Assembly: GCA_024516035.1 (NCBI GenBank)
Contig: CM044956.1
Location: 30,602,217 to 30,666,216 of the forward strand
Origin: Bactericera cockerelli
Lineage: Eukaryota > Arthropoda > Insecta > Hemiptera > Triozidae
Direction of reading: 5' to 3'
DNA: 64,000 nucleotides
Position numbers and translations under genes: made by a program. This document shows positions 17,766 through 30,827 of this stretch, one piece after another. Each line of letters starts with the position of its first letter. Position 1 is the stretch's first letter. Below the pieces are notes generated by a model. That model was given only the letters and a program-made list of their open reading frames with translations, had not been told where the DNA came from and searched no databases.

Positions 17766-18573
17766 GGAATAAAAACTAAATTAATCGTAAGTGTACAAAT
17801 AAACTTTGTTGTTTTATGTATTTCATAGTGCTCCTATTGAAACTAATGGTAGATCATTCTTAAAAAGGTAAAAAACATCTTGTGGCAAAGCTAAATACAT
17901 GGGCGGAGAGGAAAACTGCCACATTTCTGGGTAGACAGGAATCTTTCTCAACTCTACCAGTACCTCAAAGTTGCCACTAACTGAAACTGAAGGAAACTTA
18001 CATTTGGACCTGTACCTTAATTTTACGAGATCGTAGGTACCAAAGAGTAAAATTTCTGACGTAGGTACAGAAAAAATGAGACATAGTTTTACTATTCGAT
18101 TTCTATTCAAAGTTTTAAGTAAAAATGTGTGGTTCGTTCCATTATTGAATGAGTTTCAGAGAGTTAAATTTTTAAAATTTAGATTTCTGAAGTAAACAGA
18201 AAACAATCAGTCAATTTACACTGCCAATAGAAACTATGTATTTACAATTAATATACAAACAACTTAAGAGCCGATTTACCAATTGGTTAAAATTACCTAA
18301 AAATGCTAATTCTTTCTGAATTGCCAAAATGAATCTTTACCAAATGTTATAATAAATACATGTAGAAAACATTAGTATATACTCATGTTGAACTTTAATT
18401 TCATTCGATTTAAAAAAAGAAAAAGTATAGTGTATTTAATTCTTCAATAAAATATTTTTTAGGAACACAAAAATGCTAAAATGTGTTGAATCATTTATAA
18501 GATACAAACTGGGTAGTCGATTCGTTATTTCGGGTGTAATGGTAATACAAGAGCTAGAGGTTTGGCAGGAGTT

Positions 18574-21500
18574 TTACTTTCTTCTATTACCGCCAGAGAA
18601 AATGGTGACTAGTCGCAGGAAAATATTGACTGTGTCCATGTAGATGTGAAGGGATCTGAAAGCAGAGATGAAGGATAATAATGTTAATCCTAAAATTACC
18701 CATATTGTTTAAAATACCTACATGGAAAGAAAAACCAAAACAATAATGAAAATGGACAGAATTCTTATCGTAAAGTAGTGTTTAATTTATTCTGTAAGTT
18801 CTAGACAGGGAGTCTTACCATGCCTGGACAATACAGATCCCCTACAGAGTAGATCCCCCAAGCCAATTGTTGTAAATAGATAAAAAAAATTGTTTTCTTT
18901 AACGATGGCAGATGTTTCGGAATTACCAGAAAATCGGCAGTTCGTGTCCTAAGGGTAGCTAATTTCATTTAGGCTGAAGTTAAGTGATATCACAGTTGTG
19001 ATTTACATAAATATGATTCATCATTGCGTATCTTCGTCGATGTCAACGGTTACCAAATTCAATTGTTCAGCGGTAAGTGTAGGTACTCCATTATTGAATT
19101 TTTACTAGGGGGCTGATAATTGACAAGGGCCCTCAGAACCATGTCAATCAGAGTTTTATCCTTTATAAGAACATTGGAAATATAATATAGAAAAGGTATT
19201 ATACAGGATAAAAAAGAAAGAATGTTGTGTTTTTATGTTATTTTTACACCATCAGCTTTGGTGGGCTGGGACCGTGGAGTTGCCAAGCTCCAAAAATAAT
19301 CTTGTTAATTCCTAATTATGTCAAGATAATTCAAATTCTCAACATGATATTGTATTACAAGATTAAACATGATTTATCATTATCATATCTGTGTTGATCA
19401 TAATTACTCAAAATTAGCATCCTTTTCCCTCCCGATCGTGAGGGCTAAATATTTTATGCTCTGAAATGGTCGCCGGCGCCGTTTGAAATTTTGTGCTTTA
19501 GTTTTTACGATACAAAATTGATTTTCAGGAGCGAATTGTGTTGTTGTTGTAACCAGCGGGGGAGTGATGGTCTCCAGCCAACTTTAGTTGAAAAGTTGGT
19601 TTGTCCTGAATTAGATATTTCTATGAACGATCAACCGTCGCGTTGCGTCGCGTCAACATTGTAAAAGCTTCGGCGTTTTCTTTAGAAGCCATTAAACCTT
19701 TCGGAAACTGCTAACTAGCCTGGCTTAGTAGAGTTGACTATTCTGTCCTCTGTTTATAGTTCTCTAGCGGGACACTGGTTTCGTCCCCCCAAGAAACCTC
19801 TTATGTAATGTAGCTAACTTACGCGTTGACAGGATCATAGATGACATACTGCGGGGTTCTCTCTGCCCGCGCGATTATCTTCTGGGTGTCGTAGGAGACG
19901 CGGAGAGAGGAGGATCCCCGTACAGGAGTAGAGTGAGCCGCCCAGCTGGGTGGGGGGGAGGAAGGGAGCCTGGACCGTAAGGGTATGGATAGGTGGGATG
20001 GGCATGTGTACTAAGATGAGTAATCGGACTGGATCGCCATTGATGTGTAGTTGTCGTATGGTTCATTTTTAAAATGTAAATAACTCGAAATTTAATTGTG
20101 AGTGTTGTAGATAAATTTTCAATAAAAATTTAATGCCGAGAAAAAAAGACAAAGGCATAACAGAAAAAGAACTCTCAATAGCCACATTTACTAGCTGGGT
20201 GGTGCTATATGGCGCGGTTCTCATCTTTAGCTCTCGATTCACCAAGCTTTAAAATCAAGACGATTATTTCTTGGCGCCTACAGTAACTTTACACCAACTC
20301 CCAGACAGTCTGGATGTTGCACTTTTCAACAATTACATTTCTCTTGTAGCGGATAATAAGTTCCATGCTAGTGGTTGTCTCAGTGTAACCTATAAAGCTT
20401 ACAACTAATGTCATTAGAATTCATTAGATGATGGCATTGACTATAATCAATTTACTATTACTATAGAATCAATTTCCTCCACTATTGTACAGTGACATTT
20501 TATTTACCAATGGACGAAGCAAACACGACTCCCAGCCCAATAGCTAGTGGCCCTCCCATAGTGAGGAACTTGTCACTAGGGGCGCATGCAGCTACAGTAG
20601 ACAGCCCCCCGACGATGCCTGCGGTGTACCAAGCGGCCCGGATGAGGACGGGGCCTCCTATGAAACAGATGGGCGCCACCACAGCGCCCACTAGAGCCGA
20701 GTGTAAGGCCCAAGCCAGCTGCTTGGCTCCCAGGCCTGGCTTGTACTCCAGACTCTGCACCAGCATGCCTGAGCCCATGAGCAGAGCGATGCTGCCAAAC
20801 ATTGCCTGGATATAGAAGAAGAAGAATAATAATAAGTATCTTTATTTATTTTCACGTACATTTCAATTCCATTACATCTCCATTAAGTACTGTTGTACTT
20901 TTCGGGAGATGTAAGTAATTTTCCATCACATACATTAAGGGTCAAATTATCAAACGAGATTTAAGATAAAATAAGCTAGACACGTCTTCTAGGCGGAGTT
21001 TCAAACGATTACAGCGCACGATAGCCCGAGGGCCAGTCTGGCTTATCTTAACTTTAATCCTATGTTGAAATTCGGCCCTTCGAGTTGATCTTGAATTTTC
21101 AAATGCTACTATAGTGAACGTGACTTGAAATCAAAATTAAGATTAAATTATATTATGTAGTATAGTTCAAACAACAACAATAATAAATAAATTGGTATTT
21201 GATGTGGTTACAGCGCTAGACCTGTATAATAAACAACCTAGCGCACGGATCCCATCCAATGCTTGGAAAAAATCACATTATAAAATGATTTTATTTAATC
21301 ATTATTAAATAAATCTGCTCCTTTCACTTTTCCTTTTACCAAACTCATGATTGTAGTTGTTTGGTTCTAGCACTCTTAATTTCACATTTGTATTATGGTT
21401 TTTGGCCTGATTTTATCTCTTAAACATTAGGTATAGAAAAAAAATGGACGAAATAGCTCACCAGCATAGAATTGCCGGAGACAAGACGTAGCATAGCAGG

Positions 21501-24500
21501 GGAGTTAAACACAGCGTAGGCACTGGCAGCCGAAACTAGGATAGAGCCGCCAAAGTAAGCGTACGTTGTCTTGATTCTGTCTCGGACATACTGAGGCCAG
21601 AGGCTGAAATTGGCATGAAAAATATTTAATTTTCTTTTAAATGTCGTAATTAATGAGACTTTTTATCACCTCATTTACTCAACTCCATGTAAAAGTATTA
21701 AATAGGAAGACAGGAAACAAAATATTTTTACCTTTTAAAAAATATAGTGTTTTTTCAAATTTATAATTCGAATTTGGTGTTTTCTTTTAAATTTGGGCTA
21801 AAAACATAAAAAATAGCTTTGATTTTTCATTAGAGAACAGGTATTAGGATATGTATAGTAAAAATTTCATTTAAATAGTTTTGGATGTGTTTACCTTTTT
21901 GAATACTTTGCGCAGAATCCGTGAGTCCGTAAGTAATAATGAAAGAAAATGTAACCTACCAAGTTTTTCACATTTCTGGACTAATCATAACCTCAGGATA
22001 CCAAAAAAGTTGTTTTCAGCCATTGGTCCGTGCGTCTGTCGGTAAACACAATATCTCAAGAACGGCAAAAGCTGGACTTGAAATTTAGTATGGAAGTTGA
22101 TTTTATACACCACAGGAACCATGAAACTTTTGGTTAAAATCGGCCGCAGGGCCGCTCCTTTGCATTAGTTAAAGATACAAAAAATTGAGAATACCTTTTT
22201 TCTTGTAATAAAAATATAATAGGGGTTTACTTCGATTTTCTTGAACTTTTGGAGCCCAGCACCAATTTACTTTTGGGGGGGTCCCGCTTGGCAAGGGCGT
22301 AGGCAGCATTTGCGTTAGGTAGGGGCAGTTTCCGGCCGGAGCAGGGGAGGGCGTCCAGCAACTCCGAAAAAAAAGTTTAATATAAAGAAGGTATACCTGA
22401 TATTTTATAACTACTTACGTTTTTGTGGTTGCCAAATTGAGTTTTTTCCCAAATTGGGGAAAAAATTTATAGCCGTATTTTGGGGAAATTCTTCAGAGGA
22501 ACAGATGGGACTTGTAACCTAGGGCAGCCTTACCCACCTTTTTTATATCTGAGCGCACGGCAGTGCGCCAGGCCGAGTTCCAGCAAGCACGGCAGTGTAT
22601 CTTTACACGAACCGATTCACCCGGTTTTTCACACCCTCATATCTTCGGTTCAACTGATCATAGAGATATGAAACAGAGATTGTCCTAATATCATTAAAAA
22701 GACATTGAAAATTTAAAGACTCTATGCAAAAAACTTTCAGAAGAAAGTAATTTTGAAATTTACGATTTTGATACTGACTGACTGACAGATCATCAAAATT
22801 ATGAGGCACTTCCCGATTACCTAGAAAGCTGAAATTTTGCATGATGGTAGGGTTTATTGTAAAAGTACAGGGAAAAATCTGAAAACCGAAACTTTCGCAT
22901 TTATCATGCTGTTAAACGGTGTCGTTTTAGGGAGGAAATATAATATAGTCGATTATGGATCTAAATTAAGAAGCACTTCCTGACTACCTAGAAAGCTGAA
23001 ATTTTGCATGATGGTAGGGTTTATTGTAGAAGTATAGGGAAAAATCTAAAAAAGTTCTGAAAACTGTTAAACGGTGTCGTTTTAGGGAGAAAGTATACTA
23101 TATTAGTACTAGCGGGCTGTCGCCCGCTGTGCGGGCCGAGGCATGGCCGTGAAAGCAAAAAGTCCTTTTTCGCCAATGGCAGGTGTTGTAGTGGGAATTT
23201 CGAAAAATCCCGTCTTATTGCACATCTAGACCATAAGACAAAGCTACCTACCAAATTTCAGCTTCCTAGGACTTACGGTTTGGGCTGTAGAGCGATGATC
23301 AGTCAGTGAGTGGTCAGTCAGTGACTTTGACATTTATATATTAAGATATAAATTATGAGGCACTTCCCTACTACATAAAAAGCTGAAATTTTGCATGATA
23401 GTAGGGTTGATTGTAAAAGTACAGGGAAAAATCTGAAAACCGGCACTTTCGCACTATTTCTGCTGTTAAACTGTGTTATTTTAGGGAGAAAGTATACTCG
23501 ACTATGCATAAAATTATGAGGCACTTCCCTACTACCTACATAGATGAAATTTCGTATGGTGCTAGGGTTCATTGTAAAAGTACAGGGAAAAATCTGAAAA
23601 CCGAACTTTCGCACATATCATGCTGTTAAACGGTGTTATTTTAGGGAGGAAATATACTCGATTATGGTATATAAATTATGAGGTACTTCCCTACTACCTG
23701 CAAAGCTGACATTTTGCATGGTGCTAGGGTTTACTGTAAAAATACAGGGAAAAATCTGAAAACCGGCACTTTCGCACTATTTTTGATGTTAAACGGTCTC
23801 GTTTTAGGGAGCATAATAAAGTGAAGAATCCTAAAAAAATTAATAAAAAGTAATGAAACGTGCTGTGAAACGAACCATTTACAAAAAGTAATGATATCCC
23901 ACAAAAAACTACCGTTAAAAAAAGGGCCAAGTTCCAGAACTCCTATCCAAAAAGGTTTCGCCAATGAATGCAGTGATATCTTGTTTGCGGCCAAGTTATC
24001 TTGGTACTAAATTATTTATTTTATTAAAACCCGTTTTCTGAGTTCCTCATTTTGTATGTTTTTAACTGCAAACTACCCTCTAACTTGGCCAGTTTTATGC
24101 CATCGGTTGTATGGAATATTACGACTATACAGGGTGTAACAGACTAAATGTAAAATCTCTTAAAGGATGGTAGTATAAATCATTTCCAACCATTAATGTT
24201 CTATAACACTTTTGATTTAACTCAGTGGTTCTCGAGATATTATTTTTTTGAATTATTTTTACAAGTCCCCTGCCGCTCGACAAAGAATGGCATCTAACTC
24301 CGTAAATACAGTAGATGAAGCAATAGATTTAACTTTTTCCATAAGATAACAATATTTCACTATTATTTAGACTAGATTTATTCTTAAAAAGTGCACACGT
24401 ACTGAAAAAAATCGGCAGCAGCGGAAAATTTATCGCGAACATGAAATCCACCTGAAACTTCAGCCGCCATTTTCTCAAAATACTGCCCTCATAAAGTATT

Positions 24501-27500
24501 GGTTTCATTTATGTAAAAACTTGCTTGAAGTCTTATCTTTCAGAAAATATGACACACTTGATATAAAACTTTCATTTTTTATTGAAACCAAGAGAAATAA
24601 AAAAAAAGTCAGTCAGTACTACTAACTGTACCTACTAGGCTACCATCCTACTTTTACCTAGGGAACTAATTTTTTTCTTCAATTTGACAAATTATGGTTG
24701 CCATTTATTTTCCAACGGCCCAAAAGTTTGCCTCAGTAGACTCTTAACTTGGAGGTCACTGGTTCGAGTCTCAAGTGTGGCAAATTAGTATGTACGTATC
24801 CATGTATGATACTTTTAGCTGTGGTGCTTCAGAAATCAGTATTAATCGTAATTGTTCATTTGTTCATAAGAGGAAAGGGTCTCAATGATAAAATGGTTTG
24901 AATGAAATGAAACATAACAATGTACCTACATAGTTAACACCCACAGGTAAAGGTGGTACGGTAAATACTGAACATTCATAAGTTGGTACATAGAGGTACA
25001 AATTATTATGTTAGTAGGTTCCGAATTTTAATAAAACACATGGAATACTAAAATATTAAGGTCAATTAGTAGTCACCGTGGCAGAGTGAGTTAGCGTGCT
25101 AGGCGTTGCACGCATGGTGACCTGGGTTCGATCCCCAGCGGGACAAGAGTTTTTCTGCTCTGTACTTGGATGTTCGGGGTCCACTCATACCTCGTGAGGA
25201 AAAATGAGTAGTTACTTGTATGAGTAACGACCAGTGGCGGCATTACCAGAGTAAAAAGAAATTAATGTAATAGAATAATTCGAAAAGTAAAGGAGGCTCT
25301 TAGTAATGCTGCGCTACCCACAAAAAAGGTGAAGAGGCCTTATGCTTCACCACAAATAAAACCATACATACATACTAAAATATTAAGGTCAATTAATAAC
25401 GATCGTGGTGTCACAATAGCTCAAACTCGTCTTACTAAATATTTGCCATACTTGAGACTCGAACCAGTGACCTCCAAGTTAAAAGTCCGCAGCCTTATCA
25501 ATGAATCGACTGAGGCTGACTTTTTGGGCCGTTGGAAAGTAAATGACAACCATAATTTGTCAAATTGAAGAAAAAAATTAGTTCCCTAGGTAAAAGTAGG
25601 ATGGTAGCCTAGTAGGTACAGTTAGTAGTACTGACTGACTTTTTTTTTAGTTTCTCTTGGTTCCAATAAAAAATGAAAGTTTTATATCAAGTGTGTCATA
25701 TTGTCTGAAAGATAAGACTTCAAGCAAGTTTTTACATAAATGAAACCAATACTTTATGAGGGCAGTATTTTGAGAAAATGGCGGCTGAAGTTTCAGGTGG
25801 ATTTCATGTTCGCGATAAATTTTCCGCTGCTGCCGATTTTTTTCAGTACGTGTGCACTTTTTAAGAATAAATCTAGTCTAAATAATAGTGAAATATTGTT
25901 ATCTTATGGAAAAAGTTAAATCTATTGCTTCATCTACTGTATTTACGGAGTTAGATGCCATTCTTTGTCGAGCGGCAGGGGACTTGTTAAAATAATTCAA
26001 AAAAATAATATCTCGAGAACCACTGAGTTAAATCAAAAGTGTTATAGAACATTAATGGTTGAAAATGATCTATACTACCACCTCTTAAGAGATTTTACAT
26101 TTAGTCTGTTACACCCTGTATATGTATAGGTACAGAATAACAATATAACCATCACAAGGAGCGACACTGCAGTTTTTTACTTTCCTTATATTTTAATAGG
26201 TTTTTTTTTCAATACCTTTTGGAGCCCCTTCACAAATTGCATACTCATTAAGCATTTTTAGGTAGGAGCACCTGCTCCTACCTGCTCCACGCTGCCTACG
26301 CCCTTGCCGCTTGGACTAACTTTTTTATAATTATTCATCTTAGATTGTGACTTATCAAATCCACCGATTTTGAGGTGTTGATTACCAATTTGACATTCAT
26401 TTTCATCCAACTGTTACCATTGAGGCACTAGAGGCGGACTTTGACTTGTATTCGAGTGATAAAGCAGTATAAATAAGTAACATAATGTTTACACTTACGA
26501 AGCATAGTCTACTGCCCCTCTCTCACTAGATAGTCCTAGTCCGTAGTAACACAGAGCACCTAGGCCCAGGGCTGCCCCCCCTGCCACTGCCCCTTGCCCG
26601 AGCTTGAATGCTGCAACACAGAAACCAATATGAGTTGGCATGAAGCATGTAACAATGTAACATGTTGTTTCTGAGCTGTTTTGCCCACTGCAAATTATGT
26701 ACCACCGGCACATCATTCAACATCTTAACAACTGAATGGCGGGTGACCACAAATTACGTGATCGGGGTGAAATGTTAGTACGCCTCCTCGTGGTTCACCC
26801 TGGGCAACGCATTGACATGCGGCTAAAGTACTGACAATTTTGGCGATCAGACAATCACTGCCATCAGATTTCCCGATCAAGTTTATTACATAATTATGTC
26901 TTCTCACTTTGAGATGTGTAATAAAGCCATACGATAAATAAAATAACGTGATCGTATCGCACAATTCAGGGGTATTGCAATTAGGTGAAATCTGAGTTCA
27001 TATCCATTTTTCAATTTATTTTTCTGAGTTCATGTCCATTATTCAATATGCAATTCCAGGAAGATTTTTTTTTTAGAATTTATAATTTATTGTTTGTTCG
27101 ACATTTACAGAAATGTATAAAACATGGTCACCCTATCTATAATTATATACATGCATAATTGTATATGTTACATACATAATATACCTATACACACATACAT
27201 GTACTTGCTTATGTACGCACACACACATGCATATACTATACATATTAATTTCGGTATTAATAATATAAATTGATATGGTGTTGGCTATCTTGTTTTATTT
27301 GGTGCTCTCTAGATATTTATGTTGTTCAAATCTTCAACATAAATATCTAGAGAGCTGATTCACAAAAGAAAGTTGAAAAAAATGTAATGCTCAAACTAGG
27401 CATTCATAAAATATAATTATTAAGATAAGTTATTTTCTATTTTTTCAATAACTTTAAAGCACTGTATTGGTCTAATTTTGTATTTCCGTCCTCACCTGAC

Positions 27501-27694
27501 TCCCCCGCAGGTTTTGTTACAGCTTCTGTCAGAGTTTTACGTCTTTGTTCAGCGGTTCTGAATCTGGATCTGGCGTTGTCATTGAAATTTCTCACCAAAC
27601 TGATGCGAGATGTCTGGGGCTTACTCAACAGAGTGACTCCTGACTTGCTCAAGGGAGCCCACTGAACGCGGCCGCACAACTTGAGGATCAACAT
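18574..27694 (-). CDS. GHITM: GHITM / MICS1-like mitochondrial inner-membrane protein
   Basis: Multi-pass BAX-inhibitor-1-like family protein of the mitochondrial inner membrane, involved in cristae structure and cytochrome c retention in mammals. Exons: 27694-27496, 26610-26499, 21603-21462, 20805-20508, 19969-19823, 18655-18574. The N-terminus is rich in Arg, Ser and Leu with no acidic residue for 38 aa, like a mitochondrial presequence. Exon 2 reads FKLGQGAVAGGAALGLGALC, exon 4 carries LLMGSGMLVQSLEYKPGLGA and APSDKFLTMGGPLAIGLGVV, and the last exon gives SLHIYMDTVNIFLRL and the family ending GGNRRK. All junctions are GT-AG and phases close except across exon 5, which is shifted. Total coding length is 980 nt, about 326 residues (human 345). 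Confidence 0.87.
19823..19969 (-). pseudogene. GHITM: frame-damaged fifth exon of GHITM
   Basis: Splice sites are present (ggtccag before 19969; gtaagt after 19823). Neighbouring exons require a length of 1 modulo 3, but the exon is 147 bp. Family sequence is spread over three frames: the entry frame gives GS, a second frame from 19963 gives FLPPTQLGGSLYS, and a third gives YDTQKIIARAERTPQYVIYD up to the exit. At least two indels are needed, in a C-rich stretch, so assembly error and real damage are both possible. Confidence 0.7.
22640..23835. repeat. tandem array of about 150-170-bp units in a GHITM intron
   Basis: About five copies of a unit containing gaggcacttccctactacc, agctgaaattttgcatg, gtacagggaaaaatctgaaa and gttaaacggtgt.gttttaggga, at roughly 22790-22960, 22975-23105, 23350-23505, 23515-23670 and 23675-23830. 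The ctagcgggct repeat at 23109-23348 is inserted between the second and third. Confidence 0.65.
23109..23348 (+). repeat. LINE-like 3'-end repeat (ctagcgggct family)
   Basis: Begins ctagcgggctgtcgcccgct, shares cgccaatggcaggtgttgta with the other copies and ends gtcagtgactttgacattta. Interrupts the tandem array of this intron. Confidence 0.6.
24130..26118. mobile_element. large foldback element with about 660-bp arms
   Basis: Ends CAGGGTGTAACAGACTAAAT and its inverse, flanked by TA (24128-24129, 26119-26120). The arms, about 24130-24790 and 25450-26118, are near-identical inverted repeats with landmarks such as gacaaagaatggcatctaac and cttcagccgccattttctc. The inner ends of both arms include a tRNA-like stretch (aggtcactggttcgagtctc). 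The centre holds a SINE at 25069-25371. No transposase; the TA site suggests mobilisation by a mariner-type enzyme. Confidence 0.8.
25069..25371 (+). mobile_element. tRNA-derived SINE with 24-bp target duplication
   Basis: Head gtggcagagtgagttagcg (A-box region) and gggttcgatccccag (B box), then body ggtccactcatacctcgtga and a catac-rich tail. The flanking direct repeat starting atactaaaatattaaggtca covers 25045-25068 and 25372-25395. A second copy is at 59865-60183. Confidence 0.85.
27304..27355. repeat. perfect 21-bp hairpin
   Basis: gctctctagatatttatgttg at 27304-27324 and its exact complement at 27335-27355, with a 10-base loop. Lies in the AT-rich first coding intron region of GHITM. 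Confidence 0.75.
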
Positions 27695-30533
27695 GCTTGT
27701 AGAGGTTTATCTAGAAATAAGAACAAATTACAGGAAAAATAGCGGGGATAGTGCTCTCCATTTACTTTTAAATTCATGTGTCTGTTCGCGGTTTGTGACT
27801 TTCCAGTGGTAAACTACAGGTACCTATGTATAGGAATGACATATAGGTATCTCGTATAGGAGCTTTCCCTTGTGGAACTCCAACCAGTCTATAATAATAA
27901 TCTCGAACAGAAACCATGCACTTTCGTTTTTTAAACGAGACATTTGGAAAATTGATGAGCGATAAAAAGCCTGAGGCGGATATTCTAAAAAGCAAGAAAA
28001 TTTTTCATAGATTCAAACGGAGATCACCTTACAGGGAGAAAATGATTGCATTGCCTTCTTTATTCATTTATTATCATTCATAATCCAAGGTTTTTTAAAT
28101 TATGGACAAACATTTGAAGTTTGTTTTCATCTTGATACATTTTGAAACTGGATGGATTTGTAAATCTTCAGAAATAAAATTAGTCACAATTTAATGTTTC
28201 CCCATTTGGGATGATCAGACTTGACTGTGAAAAAGCTCAACTTTTAAAAAATGGACAGTTCGAAAAGCTAAAAATCACTTAAACACTGCCATTAAAAACC
28301 ATACCAAATTTCAGCTCAATCAGACATGTACTTCGCGAGATATGTCAGTATTTGAAAAAGCTCAACTTTTAAAAAATGGTTGATTTGTATAGTGTCGAGC
28401 GCTATACATATACAAATTTCTTTGGTAAGAATGATACATTTCAGCACAATCCGACTTGCGGTTCTCAAGTTATAGCGTCATAAACATACACACTCGTACA
28501 TACACACACAAACTGATTAAGCTAAAATAAAGATAGTTATTATGTCACAATTATTTTAGTGGGTAGCATTGACATTTTAAGACCTAATGCTAATGCATCA
28601 TATCTTCAACAAACCATTATATAAAACTCGTATTGCCGCCATTGCACTAGTTGACTAGTCGTTCCAATTGTCCTCACGAAACTAGGGTAGGACCTGATAT
28701 CCAAAGTTAGTACAGACCCGAAAAAATTCCGCACCGCCGGGATTCGAACCTGGGTCACCTGGACTGCAAGCCAAGCATGCTACCGTTAGGCTAAGCTGAC
28801 TGCACAAACAAATTATTTTATATTAGCATAATGGTTGGTTTTCTTGACCCCGCTCAGACTGGGTGAGGTCAATGTGAGTATAATAGTAGTTGGATTCATA
28901 GTCACATTATTATTTCTTGAGGGGCAAAGTCATTGTTAACACCAGTCTTTTTCTATAAGTTCCACTAAGGTAAAATACATTATGTATGTGATGAGCTAGA
29001 TCAGCTGGGCAGGACTCTACAATCTACATGATTATGTAAATAACAAACAATATGAAACGATTTAAGTATTTTTTCAAGATATATTTTTTAAAATTGTTAC
29101 TCAAGATATCTTATATAAATACATAAAAAATTCCTAGTAATTACAAGTAAACATAAATGTTAGTAATGACAGCTGTCTACCAACAAATGATTTTCATGAC
29201 ATGAAGGAACAAAATATAGTCTTGTTTTTCAAGAGCTCAAATGCAAAGAATGAAGGAGTACTTGTAATCCTAAAAGTTGTGGGTTGTAGGGTACCCATGG
29301 GTGAGCTCTGTCCTCACATATTCTTTCCCTTAGACTCTTCTGGGTTTCCTTCAACATTATAATAAAATGTTACTTTTATTAAATGTCCCAAGAGCTTCAT
29401 AAATTAATCTTGTGTGTTCCCAAGACATTTTCTGCAGCCAAGTAGGTACTGTATTTTCAATATAGTATTAATTTATCTAATATTTCATAATCCTGCTCTT
29501 TAAAATATGTTTAGAGGATATAATTTCATTTGAAACTCAGAAGTACTTGTCCAATGAGCACATAGCTCACATCACCTATGACTAAAAATTACTACTTCAT
29601 TAATACAGATACTGAATGTACATCGAAAACAAATTAATTTGTTTTTACTTGATAAGAAAATATTTTATGCAGTATCATGGAGTCACACTTGTCTATCAAG
29701 AAGAATAAAAAGTTATAAATGTTGAAAAAAAGAAGTGAGCACTGAGCTCACCTGCAAGCACTCCTGAGTTAAAAATAAAATTACGTCCTTTGAATTGAAC
29801 ATAGTTTAAAGGGCAGGATTGTGAAGATTTAAAAAAAAAATTAAAGTTAAGAGTAGGCTTATTGTATTGTAACCCAAACGGTTTGAATGGGACAGTCATG
29901 ATTTGGAATCTATTTTCTTGGTAAACCTGATTACTTGGAGGATAAGGCTGGTATGCAGACATTTTTTTTATCCCTATGGGGTGGTCTCAAGCTTGCTATA
30001 GGGAAAACTTTGACTTTGACAACATCTTCTTTCAAGAGACATCTGAATGTGCATGTGCACAGGCACTTCAAACAAATGTCTCTGCATGACAATATCAGCT
30101 GAAGGGACAAATGACCCATGCATCCCTACAGTGAGGATTCTGTGTACCAACTGTACCACCCTAAGTTTCTAACAAACAGTTTTATATAAACATTAGTGAG
30201 TAGTTCTAAGTGTTAAATAGTGACAAATAAATTTGAAGATAAAGGATTTTTTTTGTATAAGAGAAATAAAATTATTATTTCTAAAATAGAATTTCATCCC
30301 TGCCACAAGAATAGATTCTTTTGAACAGAAATTATCTTTTCTTCAACTCTGTATCTGAATTATTTTCTTCAACTCATTTGAAACAAAAATTTAGCTGTGT
30401 TATTTTAAGTAGAGAAAGTGCTTATTGGTAGTCATGGCACATTTTTTGGTGTGTGTACATCTTTCTGGGAGGGAAGCAGATAGTGCAATTTATTCTTTAA
30501 TAATAAAGATGGTAAAATAGTGAAGAAATACTA
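27695..30533. other. region between GHITM and the roadblock gene
   Basis: Above 27694 the sequence cttatttctag just before the GHITM start codon may be an acceptor of an untranslated first exon. 28250-28500 resembles LINE 3' ends (ccaaatttcagctcaat, cttcgcgagatat). 28664-28805 is a minus-strand tRNA-type SINE (gggattcgaacctgggtcac). The rest to 30488 is AT-rich with nothing recognised. Confidence 0.4.
30489..30494 (-). terminator. poly(A) signal of the roadblock gene
   Basis: AATAAA on the minus strand (tttatt on plus), about 40 bases after the stop codon. Confidence 0.6.
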
Positions 30534-30827
30534 TTAATCAGATGGTGTCTGAATGACAATCAAAATAAACTGCTTGTCAGGTGCTATCATGATTTCATTT
30601 TTCTTTGATCTTAACCTCAGGAATGTAAGATCATTTGTGGCATCTATTTCTCTTACAACACTCTTGGCTTTGTCCACTAGCTGACTCACTAGTCCTGCAT
30701 ATTGGACAGTTGTTTGATTGTCCAGGGTTGTTTTGATTGGAATTCCATCTCCATTGATAACAATGACTCCTGCAACTCCACGGTGTGACTGAATGCGCTT
30801 CAATGTTTCTTCTATTTCAGTTGACAT
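30534..30827 (-). CDS. DYNLRB: dynein light chain roadblock
   Basis: 97-aa light chain that dimerises and binds the intermediate chain of cytoplasmic dynein; also found in axonemal dynein. A single uninterrupted exon from ATG 30827 to TGA 30534. The sequence follows the family from end to end: [20 protein letters not shown] at the start, [10 protein letters not shown], then [20 protein letters not shown] and [10 protein letters not shown] at the end. Mammalian DYNLRB1 is 96 aa. The start is fixed by alignment with the family. It is divergent from the peptidase-alpha gene, with 2.2 kb between the starts. Confidence 0.95.
   Translation of the reverse strand: MSTEIEETLKRIQSHRGVAGVIVINGDGIPIKTTLDNQTTVQYAGLVSQLVDKAKSVVREIDATNDLTFLRLRSKKNEIMIAPDKQFILIVIQTPSD

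Larger units (their letters stand above)
16127..18573. other. intergenic region between GGCT and GHITM
   Basis: The GGCT promoter and 5' UTR should lie just above 16126. 16565-16600 carries a ctcactgcgttcggtcag motif of a repeat that recurs near 63950. A hAT MITE and a SINE fragment follow. A 95-codon minus-strand frame at 17823-18110 has no recognisable domain and could be GHITM 3' UTR sequence. I see no other gene. Confidence 0.45.

Noticed and set aside
25069..25150. Possible functional tRNA gene (good A and B boxes)
   Set aside because: The head is followed by a SINE body with a target duplication and a second copy at 59865. No intact cloverleaf acceptor stem could be closed.
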